DNA from: Myrica gale
Taxonomy: Eukaryota > Streptophyta > Magnoliopsida > Fagales > Myricaceae
Direction: 5' to 3'
NCBI GenBank assembly: GCA_963930655.1
Contig: OZ005610.1
Location: 9,863,001 to 9,927,000, forward strand
DNA: 64,000 nucleotides
Notes under the pieces: generated by a model
The model's database searches: none
What the model was told of the DNA's origin: nothing
What the model saw: only the letters and a program-made list of their open reading frames with translations
In this document: piece by piece, positions 10,171-21,230 of the stretch
Layout of the letters: each line of letters starts with the position of its first letter
How positions within the stretch are numbered: position 1 is the stretch's first letter
Position numbers and translations under genes: made by a program

Positions 10171-12237
10171 AAAATCTTCTGTCCTTATAAACAATGTCGT
10201 CCTGTTTTTTTCTAGAAAGACAGGATTATCAAGCCAAAAGTCTGTACAACACTGCTCGCAAACTCCATCCTTTTCACATAAAGACCCGTGAAACCAGATC
10301 CGAAACTTTCAAAGCAAAAGAAAATAAGCCACCAATTAACCTAACTTCTTTTATTTTCTTTTCACTGCTTTTTTTTTCTTCCTCCCTTCAAATTGTAGGC
10401 TGATCGCACAAACTTGAAACTGGAACCATATTTTGGCCTCCAAAATCTATGACACAGCCATCAGGAATTCATGCCGACCAACTTTATACGCAATCTGTCC
10501 GAACTGACCCTGAAATTGAACATGAAGCGAGTTTAGGACCACCCAAATTGAAAATACAAATTCAATGACGAAAGAGATATGGGAGCAATCATCTGATTTG
10601 TTAGTGGAGTTTTCTTAAAGGGAAAAAAAGATCAAGAAAGTAAAACTTCTACCAAAAAACTACTTTAGAGAGAATTAGACATACAAAATCATAACTATCA
10701 CATCCTTCTAGACTCCGTGCAGCAATATCTAATACGTTAGGCTCTTCAGATGAATATGCTTTCAACAACCGAGATAGCAATCCCAAGTTTCATCATCTAA
10801 ACATTGATATTGAAGCATTAAAAAATAAATAAAAACTACCTGTCAGGCAAATGTATAAGGATTTCCTGCAAAGCTCTCAATTTTAGGTGTTTGTTAGCCA
10901 AAATTTTGGCCTAATATAATAACTACAAAATATTCTCTCTCCCCGTCAAATCATCATTTTTCACTATAATAAATACAAAAAATTCATTCAAATCATCTCT
11001 TTTTTCACTTTTTCACCAACTCCAACACCCCAATATTATCACTTCACCGTGAACTAAGTCATTTTTCAGCGAAGCAAGATAGCGAGGATTAGACACAACC
11101 CTATCCGTAGTGACCAGAATAAACATTATTACATAACGTGAGCCAAAACTAACATCTTAGGCCAAAATATGCCTCAAATTTCTTAAAGACAAGTCCCCAA
11201 CTAATTCACTAATGGAAAAAAAAAACTAAATATCAGATGCAGATGACTCATTCTGCAAAGAAGAATAAGTAACTTCGAATCTTTGTATTATACTACTATC
11301 ATAGCTTTTCACAATGGAAAATATTTACTTTATTCACTGCTTAAACATACTTATTTGTGATCATTACAACCTCGCCGGGGGGAGTGGAGAAAAAAGTAGT
11401 CATCATATTCACCTTTCTATCATCACATGGTTATGAACCCCTAAAATTTCCACATCACAATTTCATGTATCAACAATTCTTCTGAAAAGGCTATACGTAG
11501 AAATGAATGGCACAGCAGCCAGATGAGTCATAGGTTCAAATCATACACGGGGCAAAAAGACAGAATCTAGAAGCTTAAATTTCAAAATTCAACTTGTACA
11601 TCCAAACTAAATCAGAACATAAATTTCCATACATGATTCACAGTTATACGAAGATCTATATCTATAAGGGAGGGAGTGACATTAACCATGAGAAACTTAT
11701 TTAATCAACACTGTCAATCCCACGCTATTGATTTGCAAAATCACCATGATTGCTCAAACAAATTCATCGTAAGTCTCAATATAAACCACATTCAGAGCAA
11801 ACAAAAGTAAGCACAAGATTCACCATTTCCACTTATAATCATCATATGCTACCAAATACCTTCAAGAACAACCGAAGTTTACCAGAAAAAATCCTAAACT
11901 AAACACAATTTCACCGCCCTATCCAAACAAAATCAGATACTATAAAACTTCAAGAACAACTGAAAAGAGAGAGAAATGCAGATTTAATTCTAAAAAAGAA
12001 ACCTAAAACTAAACATCGCTCCACCACCCATCAAACCAATGTCCTATTACTTAAAGTTTCAAAAAGCAAATGAATTAATCCCCCCAAAAAACCTAAATTA
12101 TCGCTATTTCACCAACCCAGCAATAAAAAAACACCATATTATCCATCCTCACAGTTATCCGCACTGCTAAACCGAAAAGACCAATCAAAATTCACCACCG
12201 TACAAAACGAAAGTCCAATATCAATATACACAAAAAA
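10171..12237. other. No gene; 3' flank of the DUF538 gene, with a Tourist-like remnant
   Basis: AT-rich DNA, presumably including the 3' UTR of the minus-strand DUF538 gene at its right end. Around 10886-11050 the text (GGTGTTTGTTAGCC, then CCCCGTCAAATCATCA and TTTTTCACTTTTTCACCAACTC) resembles the interior of the Tourist-like MITEs at 48247, 48692 and 63052, so a decayed copy is likely there. No coding exon recognised. Confidence 0.4.
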
Positions 12238-12759
12238 TTAATCGAGAAGATAAGTGGCATAGATATTGACCTTCTGAGGCTCTGAATCCGATTCACCGTC
12301 GTCGACAAAATCACTGGGGTTTAAAGGGTCAGCTACGGTGCAATCGGGAGGGGACTCAAAGAGCGACAAGGAGTACTGCTTGTCGACCACGCCCACATCG
12401 AAGTGAATAACCCCGGAGCTGGGGACATCCACGCGGATGCCCTTGACGGGGAACCAGAGGAAGAGCTCCTGCGCCGAGACACCTGAGAGGTTGCCGATGT
12501 GGGCGTGTGTGAGGTAGAAGGAGATGTTAAGGTCGTAGTGGACCTGATTCTCGAAAGTGGCGATGCAAGCGTAAGGCAGAGAGATTTGGTAAAGGAAGGT
12601 GTCCGGTGAGAAAGAAAAGTCGGTTATGTCCTTAGGGAGGAGGCCCGTGGGGAGGCCTTGTAGGCGGAGGTGGTCATAAATGGTGGTTGTGGTGGACACG
12701 GTGGCGGTGAGGAGGAGGAGAGAGAGGGAAACAAATAGTGGGTAAATTTGGGGACCCAT
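12238..12759 (-). CDS. DUF538 family secreted protein
   Basis: Minus-strand, single-exon protein of 173 residues from the chosen start. DUF538 proteins are small plant proteins of uncertain biochemical role, often linked to stress responses. Visible features: an N-terminal signal peptide (MGPQIYPLFVSLSLLLLTAT), then YDHLRLQGLPTGLLPKDI with the conserved GLP-GLLP motif, a beta-rich core, the conserved LSGVSAQELFLWFPVKGIRV and the C-terminal block VGVVDKQYSLSLFESPPDC. The frame is open upstream to 12891, with in-frame ATGs at 12804 and 12891. I prefer 12759 because it puts the hydrophobic signal segment at the N-terminus. The acidic tail (DDGESDSEPQ) is variable in the family. Function beyond the family is unknown. 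A hAT-type MITE lies about 240 bp upstream. Confidence 0.88.
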   Translation of the reverse strand: MGPQIYPLFVSLSLLLLTATVSTTTTIYDHLRLQGLPTGLLPKDITDFSFSPDTFLYQISLPYACIATFENQVHYDLNISFYLTHAHIGNLSGVSAQELFLWFPVKGIRVDVPSSGVIHFDVGVVDKQYSLSLFESPPDCTVADPLNPSDFVDDGESDSEPQKVNIYATYLLD

Positions 12760-12998
12760 ATGGAATTTTGGGCTTTTTAGGGAGGAATAAGAGAGGAGTT
12801 CCATTGATGATGGTCCAAGGTTTTGATTTGCGGGAGGAGTCTGTTGCGTAGTTCGGTTGTTGCGTGTTCCGTTTTTAGCAGTGAAAAACAAAACAACGAG
12901 GATTGGGATTATATTTCAAAACAGAAAACATTTGTTAAAAAGAACAAAAAAAAACGAACGAGGTTTCGTATTTTTATATGGAGTTAACGACTAATTAG

Positions 12999-13377
12999 TA
13001 GGGCTGAATAAATCAGGACAGCGGACTAGATCGCATCACAAAATTAGATTGAATTTGTGGTCAAGTTCGGTCTTGTTTATTTAAATCTGGTTCGGTTAAT
13101 ATTTTTTGACAATTCGGTCTAGACCGGATTTAATAATATAAATAAATTTTTTTAATATTTTAATGCAAATTACAAACTTTAAAAAGTTTAGTTTTAACCT
13201 AAACTAAAACTCTACATTTTTATATATTCTTCCCCCTTCGAATTAACCTAAAAATTTTTAAAAAAATGAAAAAAATGAAAAAATGAAACCGGTCCTCCAT
13301 ATAAGCACAACTGGAAATCCAGTCAAACCGGATTTTCGGTCCGAAAACTGGACCGAATTTCCTGTTGTGCTGCCCTA
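12999..13377. mobile_element. hAT-type MITE, 379 bp, with 8-bp TSD
   Basis: The 8-base duplication CTAATTAG flanks it exactly at 12991-12998 and 13378-13385. The termini are short inverted repeats: TAGGGCTG at the left, and a right end whose complement starts TAGGGCAG. Length, 8-bp duplication and TAGGG termini fit non-autonomous hAT elements. The interior holds GGTTCGGTT / GGTCCGAAAAC-type runs and no coding sequence. It sits in the promoter side of the DUF538 gene. Confidence 0.88.
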
Positions 13378-13392
13378 CTAATTAGTCTTTAG

Positions 13393-16300
13393 TTTAATTC
13401 CTAGGATTAAGGCAATCTAAGAGGGACGAATTGAATTTTCAAACTTTTTCACTTTTAACACCTCAAAATCGTATTTGCAAAGTAAATACTAGTTTAACAC
13501 AAGTATATTAATGCGATAAGTAAATAAATAATAAATATAAAGAGTAGGGTTGGAGAAACAAAAACTAAATTTTTAGGTGGTTCGACAAAACGCCAACATC
13601 CACCCCTCAAGCTCCTTCACCGAGCCTTGAGGTTTTCTCACTATCTTCAAAATAGTGTACACTCTAGCTTTCGGGTGTTAGATAACCTTACAAGTGCTTT
13701 TTAGGGCTCCACACTCACAATTCACCTGGTTTTTCGGACACACCACTCACAACCTAACGAAGCTTGAGATATACATTCTCTAAGCTTATTCTTTAGTGAA
13801 TAACCTCAGAATCACCTCTGTTAAATAGGATACAAGAATTAAACCCTCTCAAAGAGTGGATAAGAAAATGAAAATCTCTATCTCTTTGCTTCACACAATG
13901 ACAAGGATAAGAAGTGTAATTTGTGTGAATGATATGAGAAATATGAAATAAGAAGGTTTAATATCTTTCTCAAGTTATACAAATGATATGTGGTCATTCT
14001 CCCTTGTTTTTAGACACAAGAAAGGTCTTTGTATATGCTACATTAGAAAACTAACCATTTATAGTTGTGAGGGGTCGATCTGTCAAAATTCAAGATAAGT
14101 CGGTCGACCGCTTCAGGTTACCCTTACCTCAACGATCATAATGTCAAAACTCAACGAATCTATCAAAATTAACCACATTAGACACTAGAAAGGTCTTTAT
14201 ATAGGCCACATTAGAAAAACTAGCAGTTTATAGGCGTTAGGGGTCGATATGTCAAAATTCAAGAAGAGTCGGTCGACCACTACACGAACCAGTCGACCGT
14301 TTCAAGTTACAGTTACCCCAACGGTCATAATGTCATAATTCAAAAGATTTATGTCAAAAGATAGATCGGTCGACCGCTGCACCAAGCAGTCGTAGGCCGG
14401 TCGACCGCTTTACCAGCCAGTTGACCTCAACAATTTAAGCACATGATCCGGTTGATTTAAAACCACGATTTTGACCAACTTAAAACACTAACTTCCCATA
14501 AGTATATAAAAGGTTTGAGAGTTTGATTGGAGTGATTTGAAATCATTAAAAACATTTTGATCTTCTAAACAAGAGGTAAAACGGTTTATGCACATTTTGA
14601 AAGATATGCAAGTGTATGATTCAAATCCTTATCAAAAGTTAAACTAATAGTTACAAGGTTATATCCTATGGTCTTGAATCTTCACTTTTGATCTCCTTGC
14701 ATCTTCTTGATCTTCAATCTTCTTATCTTTGGCTTTTTGATGAAAATGTCTTTGTCTTTAAAGATGTTCATTTTGTAAACTTAATTCATTTATTGAAATC
14801 ATCAAATATCGATTGTGAACAAAATCCAACAATCTCCCCCTTTTTGATGGTGTCAATAAATTGACATTTTGGGATGACTCCCTCTATCTTTTGCAAGTGG
14901 ACAATCATTTGAAACTTGATACAAAACAATAGTAGCCATTAGATTCATAAAAGAATAAATAAAATCAATGTTCATAACCTAATTCAAAAGGAGAATATAT
15001 AGTCATCAAAACTATCAACACATTTCTCCTCCTTTGTCACATCAAAAAGACAAAGGATATACACTTAGATAGGTGCATCACCAAAAAATTTGATAAAAAA
15101 AGATATGTGTGCATGCATTATCCATCAATATCTTTCTCAAATATACATACTATCAATATCCATTATATGATCAAAGAGAATACAAACATATCAACATTAA
15201 GAAATCTCTCCCTTTGACAATAAAAAAGAGAATACATGGATAGAAATAAAAAATAATCATTTTCATCCAAAATAATAATTTGGAGTTTTAAATGATAATC
15301 TCATTAAAATGGTATAGAGTATGACTAAAGGGGACTCAAGAGTCCATCTATATTACGATAGTAGCCTACCGAGTGAGTTTGTACCAACCTTTTAGCTACC
15401 AATGACAATTTAAGATCATTCTCAATGAAAATATTTAGGCTCCAAAAATCTAATAAAATGTTTATGATTTTATAAAAAAAAATCATTTTAGAGATGTTTC
15501 ATTTTGATAAATGCAAGAAGTATCTCAAAGAGGAATACATTTGCATTTACAAGATTAACACATAAGAAATTATCATAGGAGACAATTAACCAACAATTTA
15601 GAACATATTCTCAGTTAAGGATTTAGAAATTATCAAAGGTTTTCCCCTTAGTATTTGTCCTCAAATGTCACAAGCCTTCTTGATAGGCAAGTTTCATCCA
15701 AGTACCCTTCATTGCTACATCCTTCTTGAATCCTACAAAAGAATCAAGAATTTTTTTTTGGTACTCAAGCTTTCTTGGCTCTTCGGTGTTAGTCTTGGTT
15801 TCCTTTGGAACCCATGTCTTCTTGCGAGTCTTGCTCCCAAGTTTGTTCAATGAACAATAAACAATTAGATGTCTATTTTTGTTGCAAAAATGACATTTTG
15901 AGTAGGTGCACAAAAAGACTTAGCCTTCACAAAATAAATTTTAAAATATTTTTGGTGAATAGAGGGTTTGTAGCTAAGCCACGTTTGTCAAAGACACATC
16001 TTTGACTACCAAGAATTAAATCTAAAGATTTATTTTCTTGAGTAAACTTCTTAATGATTTTGCTTTGAGAAACTATTTTGTTGTTCAAAACAACTTTTTC
16101 ATTTTTTTTAATAAATCAATTTCTTTTGAGATCAAAATTAGTTTCTTTTTCAATGATGTATATTTTGAACCAAGTTTTTCAAATTGACAAAGAATATCAT
16201 CAAAGACATTTTGAAGTTCAATATAAGAAAATTTAGGTTAATCATCCGAAGAATATACCTCATCATCATCCTCAAATGCCATGAGGCACATGTTAGCGAT

Positions 16301-18463
16301 TTCTCCATCTTCTTATTCGGAAGAGCTTTCATCGTTAACATTCTATGATGTCTTCTTGTATTTGAGGCTTCTCTTTCTTTCTTTTGAGAAATTCCTTAAC
16401 TTTCTAGTCATCAAGACTATGTCTTCGTCATCATCATCTTCAATTATGGAAGATTTGAGAGCGATCTTCATCTTCTTCTTGCTTTCATCTTCATTTTCGA
16501 GCATTTGGATCTCATGGGTCATTAAAAATCCAATGAGCTCATGTGGAGGAAGATTGGTGAGGTCCTTGGCTTCTTGTATGACGGTCACTTTAGCCTACCA
16601 TGTTTTTGGTAATGACCTAAGGATTTTTCTCACCAAATCGAAGTTAGAATAAGATTTACCAAGAGCATTCAATGCATTTATAGTGTTGGTAAATCTAGTA
16701 AACATATCACCAATAGATTCCTCGGTTTCATTTTAAATAACTCATAATTATGTACAAACATATTTATTTTGGACTCTTTCACTTGGTTTGTCCCTTCATG
16801 TGTAATCTTTAGAGTATGCTAAATTTTCTTAGCATTTATGCAAGAAATATATTCTATTAAATTCAAATCAATCTTAAGCACAATAAATAATATTCATTGT
16901 TATAATATCGAAAGAAATTTTCTTTTTGTCTAAGTCACTATATTCATTTTCATTTTTGAAGGTTTCAACCTCTCCAACTTTCTTTATGAGAATATGTGGA
17001 CCATTCAATATGTATAACCATAAATCAAAATCAATAGATTGAAAATAAATTCTCATCCTAACTTTCTAATATGCATAATCACTACAATTAAATAATGATG
17101 GTCTAAATATGAAAAGTCCTTCAACTTGAGTGTTGAAACTAAAAAGTGTTATTCTAACTCAAGATTGTTAAATCTAGTAAAACGAGCACCAAACTCCGAC
17201 ACCAATTGTAATTCTTAGGATTAAGGCTACCCAATAGAGGGTAAATTGGGTTTCCTAACTTTTTCCCTTTTACGCCTTCAAAATCGTGTTTGCAAAGTAA
17301 AGACCAATTTAGCACATGTATATTGATGCGATAAGTAAATAAGTGTTAAATGTAAAGAGTAGGGTTAGAAAAATAAACACGAAAATTTTTGGTGGTTCAG
17401 CAGACCCCCCCTCGTCCACCCTTCAAGCTTCTTCACCGAGCCTTGAGGTTTTCCCACTATTTTTTAAATAGTGTACACTCTATCTTCCGGGTGCTAGATA
17501 ACCATACAAGTGCTTTCCCGGGCTCAACACTCGCAACCCAAGTGGTTTTTCGGGTGCACCACTCACAACCTAACAAAACTTGAGATATACCTTCTTTAAG
17601 CTTCTTATTTAGTGAACAACCTCACTAAAGGAATCACCTCTTTTGAATACGATACAATGATTAAACTCTCTAAAGGATTGGATAAGAAAATGAAAATATA
17701 TATATCTCTTTACTTCACACAATGACAAGGATAGGAAATACGAAATAAGAAAGTTTAAGATCTTTTATCAAGCTATATAAATGATATGAGTTCTTCCTCC
17801 CTTATTTTTAGACACTAGAAAGGTCTTTATATATGTCATATTAGAAAACTAGTCGTTTATAGCCTTTAGGGGTCAATCTGTCAAAATTCAAGATGAGTCG
17901 GTCGACCGCTTCAAGTTACCGTTACCCCAACGGTCATAATATCAGAACTTAATGGATCTATTTCAAAAGATAAACCGGTCGACCGCTACACCAAGCAGTC
18001 ATAGGCCGATCAACCGCTTCACCAGCCAGTCGACCTCAACAACTTAAGCGCATGATCTGGTTGATTTAAAACCACAATTTTGACCAACTTAAAATACTCT
18101 ATTTAAAACAAAATTTCTCGTATGTATATAAAATAATGTTTGAGAGTTTGATTGAGGTGATTTGAAATCATTAAAAACATTTTGATCTTCCAAACAAGAT
18201 GTAAAACAATTTATGCACATTTTGAAAGATATGCAAGTGTATGATTCAAATCCTTGTCATAAGTGAATCTAATAATTACAAGGTTATACCATATAGTCTT
18301 GAATCTTCACTTTTTAGCTTCTTGCATCTTCTTGATCTTCAATCTTCTTCTCTTTGGCTTTTTGATGAAAATGTCTTTGTATTTGTCTTTGAAGATGTCC
18401 ATTTTGTAAACTTAATCCATTTATTGATATCATCAAAATATTGATTGTGAACAAAAGCCAACA
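13393..18463 (-). mobile_element. Copia-type LTR retrotransposon, broken fossil
   Basis: Bounded by the 5-bp duplication TTTAG (13388-13392 and 18464-18468). On the minus strand the 3' LTR is 13393-14831 and the 5' LTR 17207-18463. A polypurine tract (its complement ATCTCCCCC at 14832-14840) adjoins the first, and a decayed initiator-Met-tRNA primer site (near 17190-17206) adjoins the second. The left LTR is longer because part of it is duplicated in tandem (units at 14013 and 14181). Both LTRs carry several GGTCGACCG-like palindromes. Between them only gag-like remains are recognisable, including a CCHC zinc knuckle (about 15850-15900) and a UBN2-like helical segment (about 16350-16590). No polymerase region was recognised, and the element is much shorter than a full copia. 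The LTRs are visibly diverged, so it is old. Confidence 0.85.
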
Positions 18464-18469
18464 TTTAGA

Positions 18470-18565
18470 ATTTAGGGGTGGGCAAAGTTTCTGTCGGTAC
18501 CGTAGTTCCGGTTTCGATACCGATTCCGCTCATCGCATACCGTATTTCGTCCAGAACCGTAAAAA
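18470..18565. mobile_element. One end of a hAT-like MITE (fragment)
   Basis: The sequence TTTAGGGGTGGGCA at the left, followed by GGTACCG, GGTTTCGATACCGATTCCG and GAACCGTAAAAAA, has the look of a hAT MITE terminus and subterminal region. No second terminus occurs before the retrotransposon leader that begins at about 18566, so only a piece survives at the junction between two retrotransposon copies. Confidence 0.4.
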
Positions 18566-19930
18566 AATGGTGGTCTAAGAGTGGAAAGCCCTTTAACTTG
18601 AGTGTTGAAGCTGGAAGTTGTCATTCTAACTCAAGATGGTTAAATCTTGTATAAAGAGCATCAAGCTTTGATACCAATTGTGAGTCATAGTTTCAGGATT
18701 AAGAAAACTCAAGAGGGGGGTGAATTGGTTTTCTAAACTTTTCGGTATTGACCCTCAAAGTTGTGTTTACAAGTAAATACTACTTTAACACAAGTATATA
18801 ATATGCGGAACTGTAAATAAGTGTTAAAGGAAGGAGAAAGGTAAGAGAAACAAACACAGTATTTTTAGGTGGTTCGGCAAACCCGCCTACATCCACCCCT
18901 CAAGCTCCTTCACCGAGCCTTGAGGTTTTCCACTATTCTCCAATAGCTTTACACACTAGCTTCCGGGTGCTAGTGAACCGTACAAGTATTTTCCCGGGAT
19001 CAACACTCAAACCCACCCAAGTGGTTTTTCTGGCTCACCACTCACAACTTCACCAAGCTTGAGATATATACTCTCAAAACTTCTTCTTTAGTGAACAACC
19101 TCACTAAAGGAAACACCTCTATTGGATAAGTAGATGGAAGAACAAAAACTCTCTTGATAGAGTAGATATGAAAATGAAGGCTTTATCTCTTTATTCACAC
19201 AAAAACAAGGATATGAATGTGTGTTTTGTGTGAATGCTATGAGAAATATAGAATAAGAAAGTTTAAAATATTTCTCAAGTAGTAGAAATGATATGTGATC
19301 GTTGGGTTATCAGTTTAGACGAAATGAAGATGTATTTATAGGCCACATATGAAAACTAACCGTTGAGAGTTTTTGCTAAAACGAGCCGGTCGACCGCTTC
19401 AAGTTACTGTTACCCAACAATCATATTGTCAGAAGCTCCAACGACTCTTTTGTCAAAACCAACCGGTCGACTGCTACATGAGGCGGTCGAAGTACCGGTC
19501 GACTGCTTGAACAGCCGGTCGACCTCCTCATTTTAAGCATGATCCGGTCCTTTTAAAAATAAGGTTTTTAACCACTTTTAAACACCCAATTTTGAAGACT
19601 TACTTCCCATAAGTATATGAAAGGTGTGAGAGTTTGTTTGAGGTGTTTTGAAACCTATAAAAACATTTTAATCTTTCAAACAAAACTTAAAACGATTTAT
19701 GCACATTTTGAAAGATATGCAAGTGCGTGATTCAAATATTTGTCAAATGTGAAATAAAGAGTTACAAGGATTATACCCTAAGGTCTTGAATCTTTACTTT
19801 AAGCTCATTGCATCTTCTTGTTCTTCTTTCTTCAAGTCTTTGACTCTTTCATCAAGTTGTCTTTGTTTTTGAAGATGTCCACTTTATAAACTTGATCCAT
19901 TTATTGAAATCATTAGCACAAAAGTCAACA
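18566..19930 (-). mobile_element. LTR plus leader of a second copy of the same copia family (fossil)
   Basis: 18566-18678 matches the leader of the neighbouring element (compare 17097-17206) and ends with a good initiator-Met-tRNA primer-site complement, GCTTTGATACCAAT. The LTR runs from TGTGAGTC at 18679 to GTCAACA at 19930 and resembles the two LTRs to its left, including GGTCGACCG palindromes. A TATA-like TATTTATAGG (read on the minus strand) lies near 19333-19342. Nothing else of this copy remains in the window. Broken. Confidence 0.8.
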
Positions 19931-19984
19931 GGGGGAGCCCATATCTCAGCTCTCCCCTATAAGTCAGGAGTGGGATAATCTAAG

Positions 19985-20170
19985 GTTATGTTCGGTTTGA
20001 ATTTTTTTGTAGGATTTGGAGTGTTTTGAGAATTTTTAGGTGATGTTAGAGTTGTATTGGTGTTTGTGTAGAAGTTGTTGAGGTGTACAAAAATAATGAT
20101 GATGTTTAAAATTGTTTTTTATATTTCGAATTTATTATTTTTTATTAAAATTAAAATATTTAAAAGGTAT
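19985..20170. mobile_element. Possible degraded Tourist-like MITE
   Basis: A TAA followed by GGTTATGTTCGGTTTGAAT resembles a Tourist-type terminus. The interior is T/G-rich like the other copies, but no matching right end is visible before the foldback element at 20181. Weak. Confidence 0.25.
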
Positions 20171-20180
20171 TAAAAAAAGT

Positions 20181-20941
20181 GAATTTATCAGTTTGGTCCT
20201 TGGGTTTTACACACTTTTACTTTTTAGTCCTTGAATTTTATTTTTTCAAAGTGTAGTCCTTGGGTTTACACACTTTTACTTTTTAGTCCTTGAATTTTAT
20301 TTTTTCAAATTTTAGTCCTTGAGTTTGCATTTTTTGACAAAATGGTCATTCCGTCAGTTTCCCTAACGGAAGGCCACTCCAGCTGCTGATGTGGTTGGAC
20401 TTCAAAACTCATCGTTTAAAAAAGAAAAGGTGATAAGAAAAAATGTCACCGTTTAATTTGCCTAAGATTTTAAACTAATAACTAACGACACGCCGTTTGT
20501 TTTTTAAAACGGTGAGTTTTGAAGTCCAGCCACATCAGCAGCTGAAGTGACTTTCCGTTAGGGAAACTGACGGATTTCTGACGGAATGACCATTTTATCA
20601 AACATTCAAAACAAACGGCGTGTCGTTAGTTATTAGTTTAAAATCTTAGGCAAATTAAACGGTGACGTTTTTTCTTGTCACCTTTTCTTTTTAAAACGGT
20701 GAGTTTTGAAGTCCAGCTACATCAGCAGCTGAAGTGGCCTTCCGTTAGGGAAACTGACGGATTCTTGACGGAAGGACCATTTTGTCAAAAAATGCAAACT
20801 CAAGGACTAAAATTTGAAAAAATAAAATTCAAGGACTAAAAAGTAAAAGTGCGTAAACCTAAGGACTAAAATTTTAAAAAATAAAATTTAAAGACTAAAA
20901 AGTAAAAATGTATAAAATCCAAGGACCGAACTGCTAAATTC
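20181..20941. mobile_element. Foldback element, 761 bp, long inverted arms
   Basis: Left arm from GAATTTATCAGTTTGGTCCT and right arm ending AGGACCGAACTGCTAAATTC are inverted copies over more than 300 bp (about 20181-20500 and 20608-20941). They include ACTTTTTAGTCCTT repeats at the tips and CCGTCAGTTTCCCTAACGGA inward. The loop holds a further partial copy of the arm, so the segment AACGGTGAGTTTTGAAGTCC appears twice on the plus strand (near 20500 and 20694). No open frame. It is likely a Mutator-like or foldback non-autonomous DNA element; its target duplication is not clear. It ends about 290 bp before the LUC7 start codon. Confidence 0.8.
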
Positions 20942-21230
20942 CAAAGTATAGCTTTATACAATGTGTTGTAGCCTAAAAAGGAAAGAAGTGCTGCGTTCTA
21001 CAGTAACGGTGTTACCAAGAAAAAAAGTGCTGCGTTCTATTGTAAAGTACTAACTGTGTTTTCCTCGTAAATATGTCAAAAGTACGAGGGTATATAAGAA
21101 ACACCCTCAGTATCGTGAATTCGTAATGTCCCGAACCCGGAGCCTTTCTCAAAAGGAAGCCCTAAAAATCTCACTCTGACTCCAGACTCCAGAGGGAGAG
21201 AGGTATAGAGAGAGATAAAAAGAGTGATCA

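Noticed and set aside
12760-12891. N-terminal extension of the DUF538 protein
   Set aside because: In-frame ATGs exist at 12804 and 12891, but the extension is Asn/Thr/Gln-rich and would bury the signal peptide.
13600-19500. Evenly recurring GGTCGACCG blocks considered as a possible CRISPR-like or satellite array
   Set aside because: Spacing is irregular, the blocks sit in the same relative place in each of three LTRs, and the genome is a plant.
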